From Fidelibacterota bacterium (GTDB lineage: Bacteria > Fidelibacterota > Marinisomatia > Marinisomatales > UBA8229), in the NCBI GenBank assembly GCA_003535775.1, contig DPYO01000052.1, positions 1 through 46,821 on the forward strand: 46,821 nt of DNA, written 5' to 3'. A model generated the notes under the pieces. The model saw nothing but the letters and a program-made list of their open reading frames with translations, made no database searches and was not told the DNA's origin. Positions 26,404 through 35,085 of the stretch are shown piece after piece (the first letter of the stretch is position 1; each line of letters opens with the position of its first letter). The position numbers and the translations under genes are program-made.

Positions 26404-27464
26404 AAACCGTTTATTTTGTCACCGGAGGATGTGGTTTTATCGGAGCAAATTTTATCCAGTATTTATTGAATAAGACAAAACCCAATAGTGTCGTCAATCT
26501 AGATAAACTGACCTATGCAGGAAATCAGAAAAATCTTGCAGATTTTGAACAGGATCCCCGCTATATATTTGTGCATGGTGATATCTGCGATGCGGAATTG
26601 GTTTCAAAGTTATTCACCGAATATCAGCCGAATTATATTGTCAATTTTGCTGCTGAAAGTCATGTTGACAGGTCAATAGATGGGCCGGCAGAGTTCATAC
26701 AAACCAATATTGTCGGTACATCTGTTCTCTTGCAGGAAGCACTGAAATATTATTCAACTTTGAAGGGGAAAGAAAGTGAACGTTTCCGGTTTCATCATGT
26801 TTCGACGGATGAAGTTTTTGGAAGTTTGAGTGAATCAGGATTTTTCACGGAAGAAACCCCTTATGATCCCAGTTCCCCCTATTCCGCATCAAAAGCTTCT
26901 TCAGATCACCTTATCCGTGCGTGGCATCGAACATTTTACCTTCCGGTATTGATTTCTAACTGCTCAAATAATTATGGCCCATATCAATTCCCGGAAAAAC
27001 TGATTCCCTTAATGATTCTGAACTGTCTCGAAGAAAAACCATTACCTGTTTATGGGACAGGAGAAAACATTCGAGACTGGCTGTACGTGGAAGATCACTG
27101 TGATGCTATTTATACAATCTTACAAAAGGGTACTATTGGGGAAACATACAATGTTGGCGGTAATAATGAAATCAAAAACATCCAAATTGTAGAAGTGATC
27201 TGTGATATTCTGAATGATATTCATCCGGCAGGCTCAGGTAAATCGTACCATGAATTAATTAATTTCGTTAAAGACAGGCCTGGACATGACTTTCGGTATG
27301 CAATCGATGCATCAAAGTTAAAGAAAGAAATTGGATGGGAACCCAAAGAATCCTTTAATACAGGAATTCAAAAAACTATTGAGTGGTATCTGAAAAATGA
27401 AGAGTGGTGGAAAACAATTCAAGAGGATACGTACAAACAAGAGAGGCTTGGTATCTCTAATTAA
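26400..27464 (+). CDS. rfbB: dTDP-glucose 4,6-dehydratase
   Basis: RfbB converts dTDP-glucose to dTDP-4-keto-6-deoxyglucose. The 354-residue extended SDR enzyme has the NAD motif VTGGCGFIGANF (residues 7-18), the catalytic triad region HVSTDEVFGSL with Thr-Asp-Glu, and YSASKASSDHL holding the Tyr-x3-Lys pair. SNCSNNYGPYQFPEKLIP is also typical. Its start overlaps the rfbC stop. It is convergent with the octaheme cytochrome gene, 23 nt away, and no clear terminator is visible between them. Confidence 0.95.
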   Translation: MKTVYFVTGGCGFIGANFIQYLLNKTKPNSVVNLDKLTYAGNQKNLADFEQDPRYIFVHGDICDAELVSKLFTEYQPNYIVNFAAESHVDRSIDGPAEFIQTNIVGTSVLLQEALKYYSTLKGKESERFRFHHVSTDEVFGSLSESGFFTEETPYDPSSPYSASKASSDHLIRAWHRTFYLPVLISNCSNNYGPYQFPEKLIPLMILNCLEEKPLPVYGTGENIRDWLYVEDHCDAIYTILQKGTIGETYNVGGNNEIKNIQIVEVICDILNDIHPAGSGKSYHELINFVKDRPGHDFRYAIDASKLKKEIGWEPKESFNTGIQKTIEWYLKNEEWWKTIQEDTYKQERLGISN

Positions 27465-27487
27465 ACAAATGTAACCATCCTAATTAA

Positions 27488-30400
27488 TTACCACTCATCT
27501 TCTTCATCCTCAACAATAAAGCCGTACCCTTCTGTCTCCAAGTGGCGTTTGACGATCGCGGATACATCCTGCTGCCCTTCAATCCCCCACAAGTAATCAC
27601 GTAGTGCCTTCAGCATTGCTTCGGAATCCGGATGCAGTTTAGCTACATCCTTTCCCCAGGCTGATTTCACATCTTCTATCTGTTCATCAATTGGCACGTA
27701 AGGTGTCGGCATCTTTGTTCCAGGTATAATTGCTTGAGGATCACGGAGCCAATCCAGAACCCATTCTGAACGCAACCGTTCTTTTGTTAATGATAAATCT
27801 GGTGCCCATGTAAGAGCTGCCTGTTTCGGTTTGGTGGAACCGTAAAAGTGACAGTTATTACAAGCACCCATATCCTGAATAACATCACCTGCCCTGTACG
27901 AGGAGGAAGACTTAGATATTTGATGGGGGTTCTCATACGCTAATGTCTGACCGTCCTTAATCTGAAAATATTTGATGATTTTATTCCAATCTTTATCCGA
28001 AATCACTGCAAAAGTGGGCATCCGTACTTGGAGGTTAGGACGAATCATGGTTGGATGGTTTAAGAAATTAAATAACCACTCCGGTTGGACCTTTCTTCCT
28101 TCTGTGTCCAATATCGGCGGAGCAAAAGATTGGATTAAACTAGGATCCTCTGCAGAACTTGCACCTGCGATATCCCCTAACCAGGTGGCAATTGTAGGCT
28201 GGATTGCACCGCCTTTATCATCAATTATATGGCAACCCAAACAATTATAAATTCGAATTAATTCTTCTCCTGCTTCAATTGCAAGGTTTCTCTCATTTCT
28301 TTCCGGTATTTTCGATTCGGGAATTTCATCTTTTACAAAACCAATCAAAGCTGTAACAATTGCTGCAATTTCATCATCCGTAAAATCATAATTAGGCATG
28401 CGTAATTTTTCATCTGGCAATTTTACTTTTCCCCGGTCAAAAATTCGTGGTTCCTTTAATTTCTGCGTAAACCAAGCTTCCCTTGAATGGGGTATTTCAA
28501 TAAATCCAAAATCAAGTTTTTCAACCAGTTTACTACCCTCAAATGTTAATTCTGTACCTATCGGCTTGTCATTTTCAAAGCCCGGGATGTCATGGCAGCC
28601 AAAACATCCATACATTCGTATTAATTTTTCACCATTATAATCCAGTTTTTCCTCAAAAGTCATTTCCCCTCTTTTTATCCGGGAATCTTTATCTGATTTC
28701 ATTTTCTTAAGAAAATCAAGGGTGATTTCATCAAGAACCTTCTCATTTATACTGGGAATATTCTTTTCGGAAAATCCTTCTTTTGTTAATGAGGATAGAT
28801 ACGAAGCAATATCTGCAGCTTCCTGATTGGTAAGTCGAAGGTTTGGCATTCTGGTTGAAGAAGAATACTTTTGTGGGTCTTTTAACCAGGAATAAATCCA
28901 ATTGAGGGAGGTTTTTGACCCTGTTCCTACCAGGTTAGGTCCTTGTTCTCTTCTAAGTGTTTCTATTGAGGTTGTTTGATTTAATGGATCTGGGGCAATC
29001 TGGTGGCAACCAAAACAGCCTAAAGATGAGACAAGTAGTTCTCCATTCTTCCCATCACCTTTTATGGGAACAGAATCCATTCCATATTCTGAACTATTTT
29101 TAAACAAATAATGAACGATCGCATGGATTTCCTGATTTGTACGATTTTGTGAGTCTTCATCACTGTTATTCGACTGGTTAAAGAAACGAGGCATCCAGGT
29201 ATTATGCCGAAATGATTTGGGATCGCTGATCCAATTATACGCCCACTCCTTAGTCACTTTTGAGGCAACCTTCTCTAAGCTTGGTCCTGCCTTTGGACGA
29301 TCTTTATATTTATCAATTTTATGGCAGCCAAAACATCCTGAACGTTCAATCAAGTTTAATCCCAGATTTAACTTGTCTGCATATTTTACAGAGGTCTCAT
29401 TTGAATGGCATTTAAAACAACTTGCTTCTACATATTGCATTGGAAGCATTGGAGTATCCCAATGATGTAATTGATGCCAGTTATATTTTTCCTCCCATTC
29501 CTTTGCTTGTTCATGCGATGATGGTACATGAACTGTAGAAATAAAATCAGTTCCACGCCCGCGGCCACCATGGCAGCTAGTACATCCAAATTCTTCAACT
29601 GGGTGGGGTGACGTACTTGATAAATATAAATCTAATCTTGGATGTGCTTTAAATGGCTGGATATCACTTTCAAATCCTTGATCAAGAATTCCTTTATGAC
29701 ACGTCATACATCGGTCTACTTTTGGAACTCTAGTAAAATTAACATTATCAGTTATATCTTTAACAACAACCTGTTCTACTTTATAGTATGGAGATAAAAA
29801 ATCAACAAAAGGTAAATCTCTGATTATATTTCCGATCTTGTTTGAAAAATCCATATGAACAGGGTCGAGATTTGTCAATTTTCTTTCAATAAGAGTTGCT
29901 TCTTTTGTCAGCTTTCCTTTTTCTGCTTTAACCTCATTTATTTCTTTACTGAATTGTTTAACCAAAACAGATTGTTCATCATAATCATCTTGTGCAGCTT
30001 CCAATACCAATTGAATTTCCAACATCTCAGTTTGGATTTTTCCCAACTTTTCTTCCAACTCATTTGCTTCTGATAAATGATGTGTACCTGCCTCTTCATA
30101 TTCATATTTAAGAGCATCATATTTCGCCTTTGAAAAGTTGAATTCCTGCTGTACTCTGTATAATACTGCATCCTTTTTTAATAATTCTTCTTCAGTCCGG
30201 GAAATCGCTTCAGATTTTTCGTTATATAATTCCTTAAAATTAGTTAGTCTTTTTTGAATGTCCTTGTATTCAGCAGTCCCTTCATATAATTTAGATGCCT
30301 TCTCAAACTCTTCATTTGTTTTCTCAATTTGAAGTGCTCTGAAATCACGCTGGTAATCTTTCCATGATCTAGAATAATCATCAACAAAAGACCATACCAA

Positions 30401-30496
30401 AACAGCAAAAAAGATTAAACTGGAAATGGCAAACCAGATATTTAAATTTGAAATATTGTATAGTCTCTCTTGAAAGTTCTCTGGTTTTTCTGCCAT
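27488..30496 (-). CDS. Octaheme cytochrome c of the bc complex, with coiled coil
   Basis: The 1002-residue protein has one membrane helix (about 21-38), a long coiled coil (about 45-210, rich in Glu and Lys heptads), then eight CxxCH heme sites at 263, 305, 360, 388, 494, 631, 752 and 879. The last five each head a mono-heme cytochrome c module with a downstream W-x-x-(D/N)-P and a Met-Pro likely to give the axial Met (near 435, 550, 700, 826, 929). It is probably anchored with the heme part in the periplasm, passing electrons out of the quinol oxidase. There is no Sec cleavage site. It lies 12 nt after the cytochrome b C-terminal gene, last in the operon. Confidence 0.88.
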   Translation of the reverse strand: MAEKPENFQERLYNISNLNIWFAISSLIFFAVLVWSFVDDYSRSWKDYQRDFRALQIEKTNEEFEKASKLYEGTAEYKDIQKRLTNFKELYNEKSEAISRTEEELLKKDAVLYRVQQEFNFSKAKYDALKYEYEEAGTHHLSEANELEEKLGKIQTEMLEIQLVLEAAQDDYDEQSVLVKQFSKEINEVKAEKGKLTKEATLIERKLTNLDPVHMDFSNKIGNIIRDLPFVDFLSPYYKVEQVVVKDITDNVNFTRVPKVDRCMTCHKGILDQGFESDIQPFKAHPRLDLYLSSTSPHPVEEFGCTSCHGGRGRGTDFISTVHVPSSHEQAKEWEEKYNWHQLHHWDTPMLPMQYVEASCFKCHSNETSVKYADKLNLGLNLIERSGCFGCHKIDKYKDRPKAGPSLEKVASKVTKEWAYNWISDPKSFRHNTWMPRFFNQSNNSDEDSQNRTNQEIHAIVHYLFKNSSEYGMDSVPIKGDGKNGELLVSSLGCFGCHQIAPDPLNQTTSIETLRREQGPNLVGTGSKTSLNWIYSWLKDPQKYSSSTRMPNLRLTNQEAADIASYLSSLTKEGFSEKNIPSINEKVLDEITLDFLKKMKSDKDSRIKRGEMTFEEKLDYNGEKLIRMYGCFGCHDIPGFENDKPIGTELTFEGSKLVEKLDFGFIEIPHSREAWFTQKLKEPRIFDRGKVKLPDEKLRMPNYDFTDDEIAAIVTALIGFVKDEIPESKIPERNERNLAIEAGEELIRIYNCLGCHIIDDKGGAIQPTIATWLGDIAGASSAEDPSLIQSFAPPILDTEGRKVQPEWLFNFLNHPTMIRPNLQVRMPTFAVISDKDWNKIIKYFQIKDGQTLAYENPHQISKSSSSYRAGDVIQDMGACNNCHFYGSTKPKQAALTWAPDLSLTKERLRSEWVLDWLRDPQAIIPGTKMPTPYVPIDEQIEDVKSAWGKDVAKLHPDSEAMLKALRDYLWGIEGQQDVSAIVKRHLETEGYGFIVEDEEDEW

Positions 30497-30508
30497 ATAT
30501 AAGTAAGT

Positions 30509-31624
30509 TTATATATTGAAAAAATACTCTGGAATTGCCACAATATATTTCAAATTAAACATCCATCTGAGATACATTTTTATAGGTAGACTTATTGCAA
30601 ATAAAATTAAAATAATAAAAACACTATAGCGGAGGTTGCCCAACTTCTGATGCAGTTTATTTAACATGCTTTTTGCTAACAATGGGGGTAAAACCATAAA
30701 GTATCCTAAGATCAATAAAAATCCCCACATCTCCCGGATTAAAATATTATCAGGAAGCCCCGAACGGAACCAAATTATATAAATGTATTCTGATAGATTT
30801 ATATTTGTAAGCGGTGCCAATTTGTGAATATCCCAATACTCAAATGGACCGAAAAAATTCCAGTTTGGTCCTCTTAAAAATGTACCAACTATAATTAGAA
30901 GAATCCAAAGTACCAGCCATCCAAACATAAATAAGGATACAGCCATTTTTCTCTGTTTGAAACTATAGTATCCAACTCCTTCCTTATTGATATCTAGATA
31001 AGGAATTGCCATAAGACCAATAATCATGATGGTAGGAAAAAGGACTCCTGCAATCCATGGATCAAAGTACACTAACATTTCCTGCAATCCTAAAAAATAC
31101 CAGGGTGCTTTGGAAGGATTTGGAGACAGGGTGGGATTTGCAGGCTGTTCTAAGGGTGCTGGTAGAGCAATTGACCACACTACTAATAAGACTGTACACA
31201 ACACCAAAGCAATGAGTTCTATGTAAACTAGATCTGGCCAGGTTAATACCTTATCGTCTGGGTCATGATATTCATTTACCTTTTCATTATTATCAATCCG
31301 CTTATCATTTTCAGTGGCTTGTTTCATACTCAGCCATGTAAAAAACGCAACCAGAAAAATTAATCCAACAATAGGTACGTTATCTGGCTTCAAAACAATA
31401 AGTTTGAAATTCTCATCTGTTAATCCAAAAAGAAAAAAGGTTAACAATCCTAATAATATCAGGATTCCACCTTTATTTGTCCAGATAAGATCTAACTTGA
31501 ATTTCTTGTTCCATTTGTAGAACCAATCATTTGGTGGAAAAATGAAAAAGAAAGTTAAGAGAATAAAGGTTAACATAACGGTTGGGGAGGAAACCGTATT
31601 TATTATATGTTTTATTAACTCCAC
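30509..31624 (-). CDS. Cytochrome b, C-terminal (subunit IV-like) membrane subunit
   Basis: The 371-residue, mostly hydrophobic protein matches the C-terminal half of cytochrome b. The Qo-site region reads SKAPWYFLGLQEMLVYFDPW, with APWY in place of the PEWY of mitochondria or b6f, as seen in several bacterial bc complexes. Before it is LPAPLEQPANP and an extra N-terminal portion with three helices (about 15-30, 50-67, 80-97) not present in subunit IV. About eight helices are predicted in all. It lies 21 nt after the cytochrome b N-terminal gene and ahead of the octaheme gene. Confidence 0.88.
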   Translation of the reverse strand: MELIKHIINTVSSPTVMLTFILLTFFFIFPPNDWFYKWNKKFKLDLIWTNKGGILILLGLLTFFLFGLTDENFKLIVLKPDNVPIVGLIFLVAFFTWLSMKQATENDKRIDNNEKVNEYHDPDDKVLTWPDLVYIELIALVLCTVLLVVWSIALPAPLEQPANPTLSPNPSKAPWYFLGLQEMLVYFDPWIAGVLFPTIMIIGLMAIPYLDINKEGVGYYSFKQRKMAVSLFMFGWLVLWILLIIVGTFLRGPNWNFFGPFEYWDIHKLAPLTNINLSEYIYIIWFRSGLPDNILIREMWGFLLILGYFMVLPPLLAKSMLNKLHQKLGNLRYSVFIILILFAISLPIKMYLRWMFNLKYIVAIPEYFFNI

Positions 31625-31645
31625 TGGTATAAGTATCTCATCAAT

Positions 31646-32449
31646 TTAAAGCGGTGTAGTAATTCCACCATCTTTTCGAATTCTCCAGAAATGTATTGCC
31701 ATAAAAATTATGATAATAAACGGAAAACCAATACAATGCAGTACATAGAATCGTAATAGAGCAGCCTCACCTACAAAACGACCTCCAAGTAATGCAAATC
31801 TCACATCACTTCCTGCATGAACCAGGTTAATATCCCCAATTGAAAGTAAAGCCGCACCAGGTCCTTCGTGACCTAAAAATGGAGTTGCTCTTGCCATATT
31901 TGTTCCCACAGTGATTGCCCATATTGCTAATTGATCCCAGGGTAAAAGATAACCGGTAAAACTTAGTAACAATGTTAAAACGAGCAGAATAACTCCAACC
32001 ATCCAATTGAACTCCCGTCGGTGGCTTATACGATCCAGTCATGAAAACTCTGAACATATGAATCCAAACTGTTATGACCATAAGATGAGCTGCCCAGCGG
32101 TGGATTTCACGCATAATTCCTAATGGAACCTGTTCACCCAAATCCATAATATCTGTATAAGCATATTCAACAGTAGGCCTATAATAAAACATGAGGAGAA
32201 TTCCTGTGATAGTCAATACACAAAAAATATAAAAAGACAATCCCCCAGCACACCATGTGTATTTCAATCTTAACAGCATGACGCGGCATCCTTACCGGAT
32301 GAAGATGGAGGAATACACTATTCAATACAGAAAACATGCGACCACGCCTGTTTACTTGGTACTCCTGATCTAATTATAGATTTCCAAACCTGAGAATCTC
32401 CAAATCTGGAAATAAAGCCTCCCTTTTTTCCCTTTTGATCTTTAGCCAT
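31646..32449 (-). CDS. Cytochrome b, N-terminal (b6-type) subunit, interrupted by three +1 frameshifts
   Basis: No single frame covers this gene. Starting at ATG 32449 (MAKDQKGKKGGF ... RSGVPSK), conserved cytochrome b sequence continues only after one base is skipped near 32350, again near 32268-32271, and at 32018. The pieces are RMFSVLNSVFLHLHPVRMPRHAV, LKYTWCAGGLSFYIF through MTGSYKPP, and REFNWMVGVILL to the stop. The restored protein of 266 residues has heme ligand pairs H-x13-H (HRWAAH ... WIH) and H-x14-H (LHCIGF ... AIH), the b6 spacing. Total length is divisible by three. The neighbours are intact, so sequencing error, recoding or early decay are all possible. Confidence 0.85.
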
Positions 32450-32491
32450 ACTTTTTATAATCCTGTTATTGTTACTTAATTTATAAAATCC

Positions 32492-33214
32492 CTAAACAAT
32501 AAGATATGATTCCGGATCTTTCCATTGTCCTTTTTCGTAAGCATATTTCTTCGTTTTATCAATGAGAATCTGACCATCATTTGCTAATGATATTCTAAAC
32601 CGTTCTAAGGGACGTGGTGCAGGACCCTCAAAATTGATGCCGGTTTTTCGGAACCCACTTCCATGGCATGGACATTTAAATTTACTCTCATTTTTTAACC
32701 AATTCGGAGTACACCCCAGGTGTGTGCAAACTGTTGATAAAGCATAAATTTGTTCTGTTGATCTGATTATCCATACACCGAATTTATTTTTTAAATTTGT
32801 AGACACTTCACCAATTGTATAGTCATCAGGATAGCCTGCTTTAAAAGTCTGTTTTGGCTCAAATAAAACATTTGGAAACATAAATCGTAGAATTATTCCA
32901 AAAAAAGTTCCGGTAGCAGCAGTGAATGCCAACCAAGCCAGGGTAAGCCAGGAAAAAAAAGAGCGTCTTTTTATTGGTTCTACTAAAATTGATCCTTTAC
33001 CAATGGAGGCACGTTTTTGAGAAGGATTTTTTTCCGGTTCGCCTTTAGGTACCTCTGGTTTTTTTGAATCCAGGTTCTGTTCATCTACAGAATCCATTTG
33101 GGGATTAGCACTATCACTACTAATTTCATCGGTCTGTCTAGAACTTTGTTCATTTTCTTCAGTATTATTTACATCATTTGGTATGTTTTTATGTTTATCC
33201 ATAGGAAACATCAT
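32492..33214 (-). CDS. Rieske iron-sulfur protein
   Basis: The 240-residue protein carries the 2Fe-2S ligands in CTHLGC (163-168) and CPCHGSGF (181-188), the two boxes of bc-complex Rieske proteins. A membrane helix (about 88-110) anchors it. The first 80 residues are low in complexity, acidic and probably disordered, which is unusual in length. The likely start is the ATG at 33214, which overlaps the preceding HEAT gene by 20 nt; an ATG at 33202 would shorten it by four. It stands directly before cytochrome b, as in other bc operons. Confidence 0.93.
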   Translation of the reverse strand: MMFPMDKHKNIPNDVNNTEENEQSSRQTDEISSDSANPQMDSVDEQNLDSKKPEVPKGEPEKNPSQKRASIGKGSILVEPIKRRSFFSWLTLAWLAFTAATGTFFGIILRFMFPNVLFEPKQTFKAGYPDDYTIGEVSTNLKNKFGVWIIRSTEQIYALSTVCTHLGCTPNWLKNESKFKCPCHGSGFRKTGINFEGPAPRPLERFRISLANDGQILIDKTKKYAYEKGQWKDPESYLIV

Positions 33215-34100
33215 ATTCCATCCACTGGTTAGAAGAACTCGTATTTATTTTTAACACATCCATTGCTGTTTTTCGAATATTAATATTATTTTCCTCATCA
33301 GCCAGTTCTTGAATCTTACTATTAATGATGGGGTCATTTAGAAGTATTCCTGCTCTGATTGCAATAATTCGAGCCTGATCCCGTTCCCGTATATCCACCT
33401 CTGGGAAATTAATGAAAAATTTGCCTTCGATCAATTTTAATATTATTTCACGGCCAGAATCATCTCCAATTTTAGCAAGAGATATAGCTGCATCCCATCT
33501 AATATTTGGTTGACTATCATATAATGATTTTTTTAAATCCTCTATTACTTTTGGATCAGCAATATTTCCGAAAGCAATAACAGTTTGCAAGCGAATGTTT
33601 TCATCTTCATGATCTAAAAATAGTTTCAGTTTTTCGACTGCTTTCCCAGATTTTAAAAGACCCAGCGCTCTTATGATAGCAGGAATATTTTCAGTATTTT
33701 CATTTTCAATTTCAGAAAGTAACGGATCGATATATCTGCTATTACCAGTTCTTCCCATTGCCAGGGCAAGATATTGTCGTACTCGATTATCATCATGTTT
33801 GGACTGTTTAAATATATTGATCATCTCTGAAATAAACCGATCATCCTTTGAGATTTCATCGGAAATGTACAAAACCTTTGAAAGTTCAAAGGCAGATTGC
33901 CAGCGTTTAGTAGCGCCACCAATTTTGATATCATTCAGATAATCATAGGGGGTAGCATCCTCATAGGTCAGAAGACTAAACAAACTATAAATAAACACCA
34001 AAGATGCGGCTACAAGAAAAGGAATAATCACAAATGAGTGAAACAATATCTTAAAAATGGATTTTTCCGGTTCGTTCGGGATTGGGATTTGATCTGTCAT
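33195..34100 (-). CDS. HEAT-repeat membrane protein of the bc operon
   Basis: The 301-residue protein has one membrane helix (about 22-46) and then roughly five HEAT/PBS-lyase-like helical repeats (for example VRQYLALAMGRTGNSRYIDPLL, IRLQTVIAFGNIADPKVIEDL, IRWDAAISLAKIGDDSGREII, each given in part). Such repeats usually mediate protein contacts. The gene overlaps the Rieske start, so it is probably an accessory or assembly subunit of the same complex. There are no heme or Fe-S motifs. The function is inferred from position only. Confidence 0.75.
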   Translation of the reverse strand: MTDQIPIPNEPEKSIFKILFHSFVIIPFLVAASLVFIYSLFSLLTYEDATPYDYLNDIKIGGATKRWQSAFELSKVLYISDEISKDDRFISEMINIFKQSKHDDNRVRQYLALAMGRTGNSRYIDPLLSEIENENTENIPAIIRALGLLKSGKAVEKLKLFLDHEDENIRLQTVIAFGNIADPKVIEDLKKSLYDSQPNIRWDAAISLAKIGDDSGREIILKLIEGKFFINFPEVDIRERDQARIIAIRAGILLNDPIINSKIQELADEENNINIRKTAMDVLKINTSSSNQWMEYDVSYG

Positions 34101-34182
34101 TAATTACCTAAACCACAAATTGTATCAAGAATCAAATTAAAACTATCTCTAAAAAATTTACAAGAGCAAAAACGGGAACTTA

Positions 34183-35082
34183 TCACCCTAGTTTTTCCCT
34201 TTTTCGAAGGTACTGACTGAGAGCAATATCCAAATCTTGATCTGTAAACAAAGGAATATAATCTATTAATCGTTTTCGGCATTGCTTTCGGTATTTATCC
34301 TGAAATTCAAGCATCAAGTCCTTGTAAGAATTACGAATTTGCCACGGCTCTGTAGTAACCAGTTCCCCTGTTTCCATATCCTTAAACCGGGTGCGGGTGT
34401 TAAAATTGAAGTTCAATTCCTGACGATCAAGAATGTGAAAGACAATTACCTCCTGTTTATTGTATCTGAAATGTTTTAATCCCCCTATAATTGCATCAAA
34501 ATCATCGAAAAGGTCAGAGATCAGAATAACAAGTCCACGTTTCTTGATCCGATCAGCCATTTCGTGTAATACATTTCCAATCTGTGTATCTTCACCAGGA
34601 TTTATCTGATCCAGTTGGGAAAAAATGGTATTTAGATGACTGGATGTTGAGCGAGGAGGAATAAATGACTGGATTTTTTTATCAAATAGAATGAGACCGA
34701 TCCCATCTTTTTGATTAAGCATCAGATAAGAAAGGGCTGCAGTAAGGTAACTTGCATATTCCAATTTGGATATGTTTTTGCTACGGTAAGTCATGGATTT
34801 ACTGATATCCATAATCAGGTACGAACGAAGATTGGTCTCTTCTTCATATTGCTTTACATAATACCGATCGGTTTTTCCATAAAGTTTCCAATCGATATGC
34901 CGAATCTCATCTCCCGGGCCATATGCCCTATGTTCCGCAAACTCTACACTAAATCCATGGTAGGGGCTTTTATGAAGTCCGATGATATATCCTTCAACTA
35001 CAAGTCTTGCTCTTAGTGACATATTACCCAGCTTTGCTGCCACCTCAGGATGAAGGTATTTTCTTTTATCTACAGCGGGCAA
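34183..35082 (-). CDS. DUF58 domain protein (vWA-like)
   Basis: The 299-residue protein has the DUF58 hallmarks GPGDEIRHIDWKLYGKTDRYYVKQYEEE (conserved in parts) and a MIDAS-like DISKS (DxSxS) in the vWA fold. No membrane helix is seen. DUF58 proteins accompany MoxR AAA ATPases and are thought to act as a substrate or metal-dependent partner in folding or metal insertion. It begins 3 nt after the MoxR stop (35086). The 82 nt to the next gene downstream hold nothing I recognise. Confidence 0.88.
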   Translation of the reverse strand: MPAVDKRKYLHPEVAAKLGNMSLRARLVVEGYIIGLHKSPYHGFSVEFAEHRAYGPGDEIRHIDWKLYGKTDRYYVKQYEEETNLRSYLIMDISKSMTYRSKNISKLEYASYLTAALSYLMLNQKDGIGLILFDKKIQSFIPPRSTSSHLNTIFSQLDQINPGEDTQIGNVLHEMADRIKKRGLVILISDLFDDFDAIIGGLKHFRYNKQEVIVFHILDRQELNFNFNTRTRFKDMETGELVTTEPWQIRNSYKDLMLEFQDKYRKQCRKRLIDYIPLFTDQDLDIALSQYLRKREKLG

Positions 35083-35085
35083 AAC

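Noticed and set aside
31827..32279. 150-codon and 118-codon frames in the cytochrome b region as two separate genes
   Set aside because: Each is a part of one conserved cytochrome b; both end in sequence unlike the family beyond the frameshift points.
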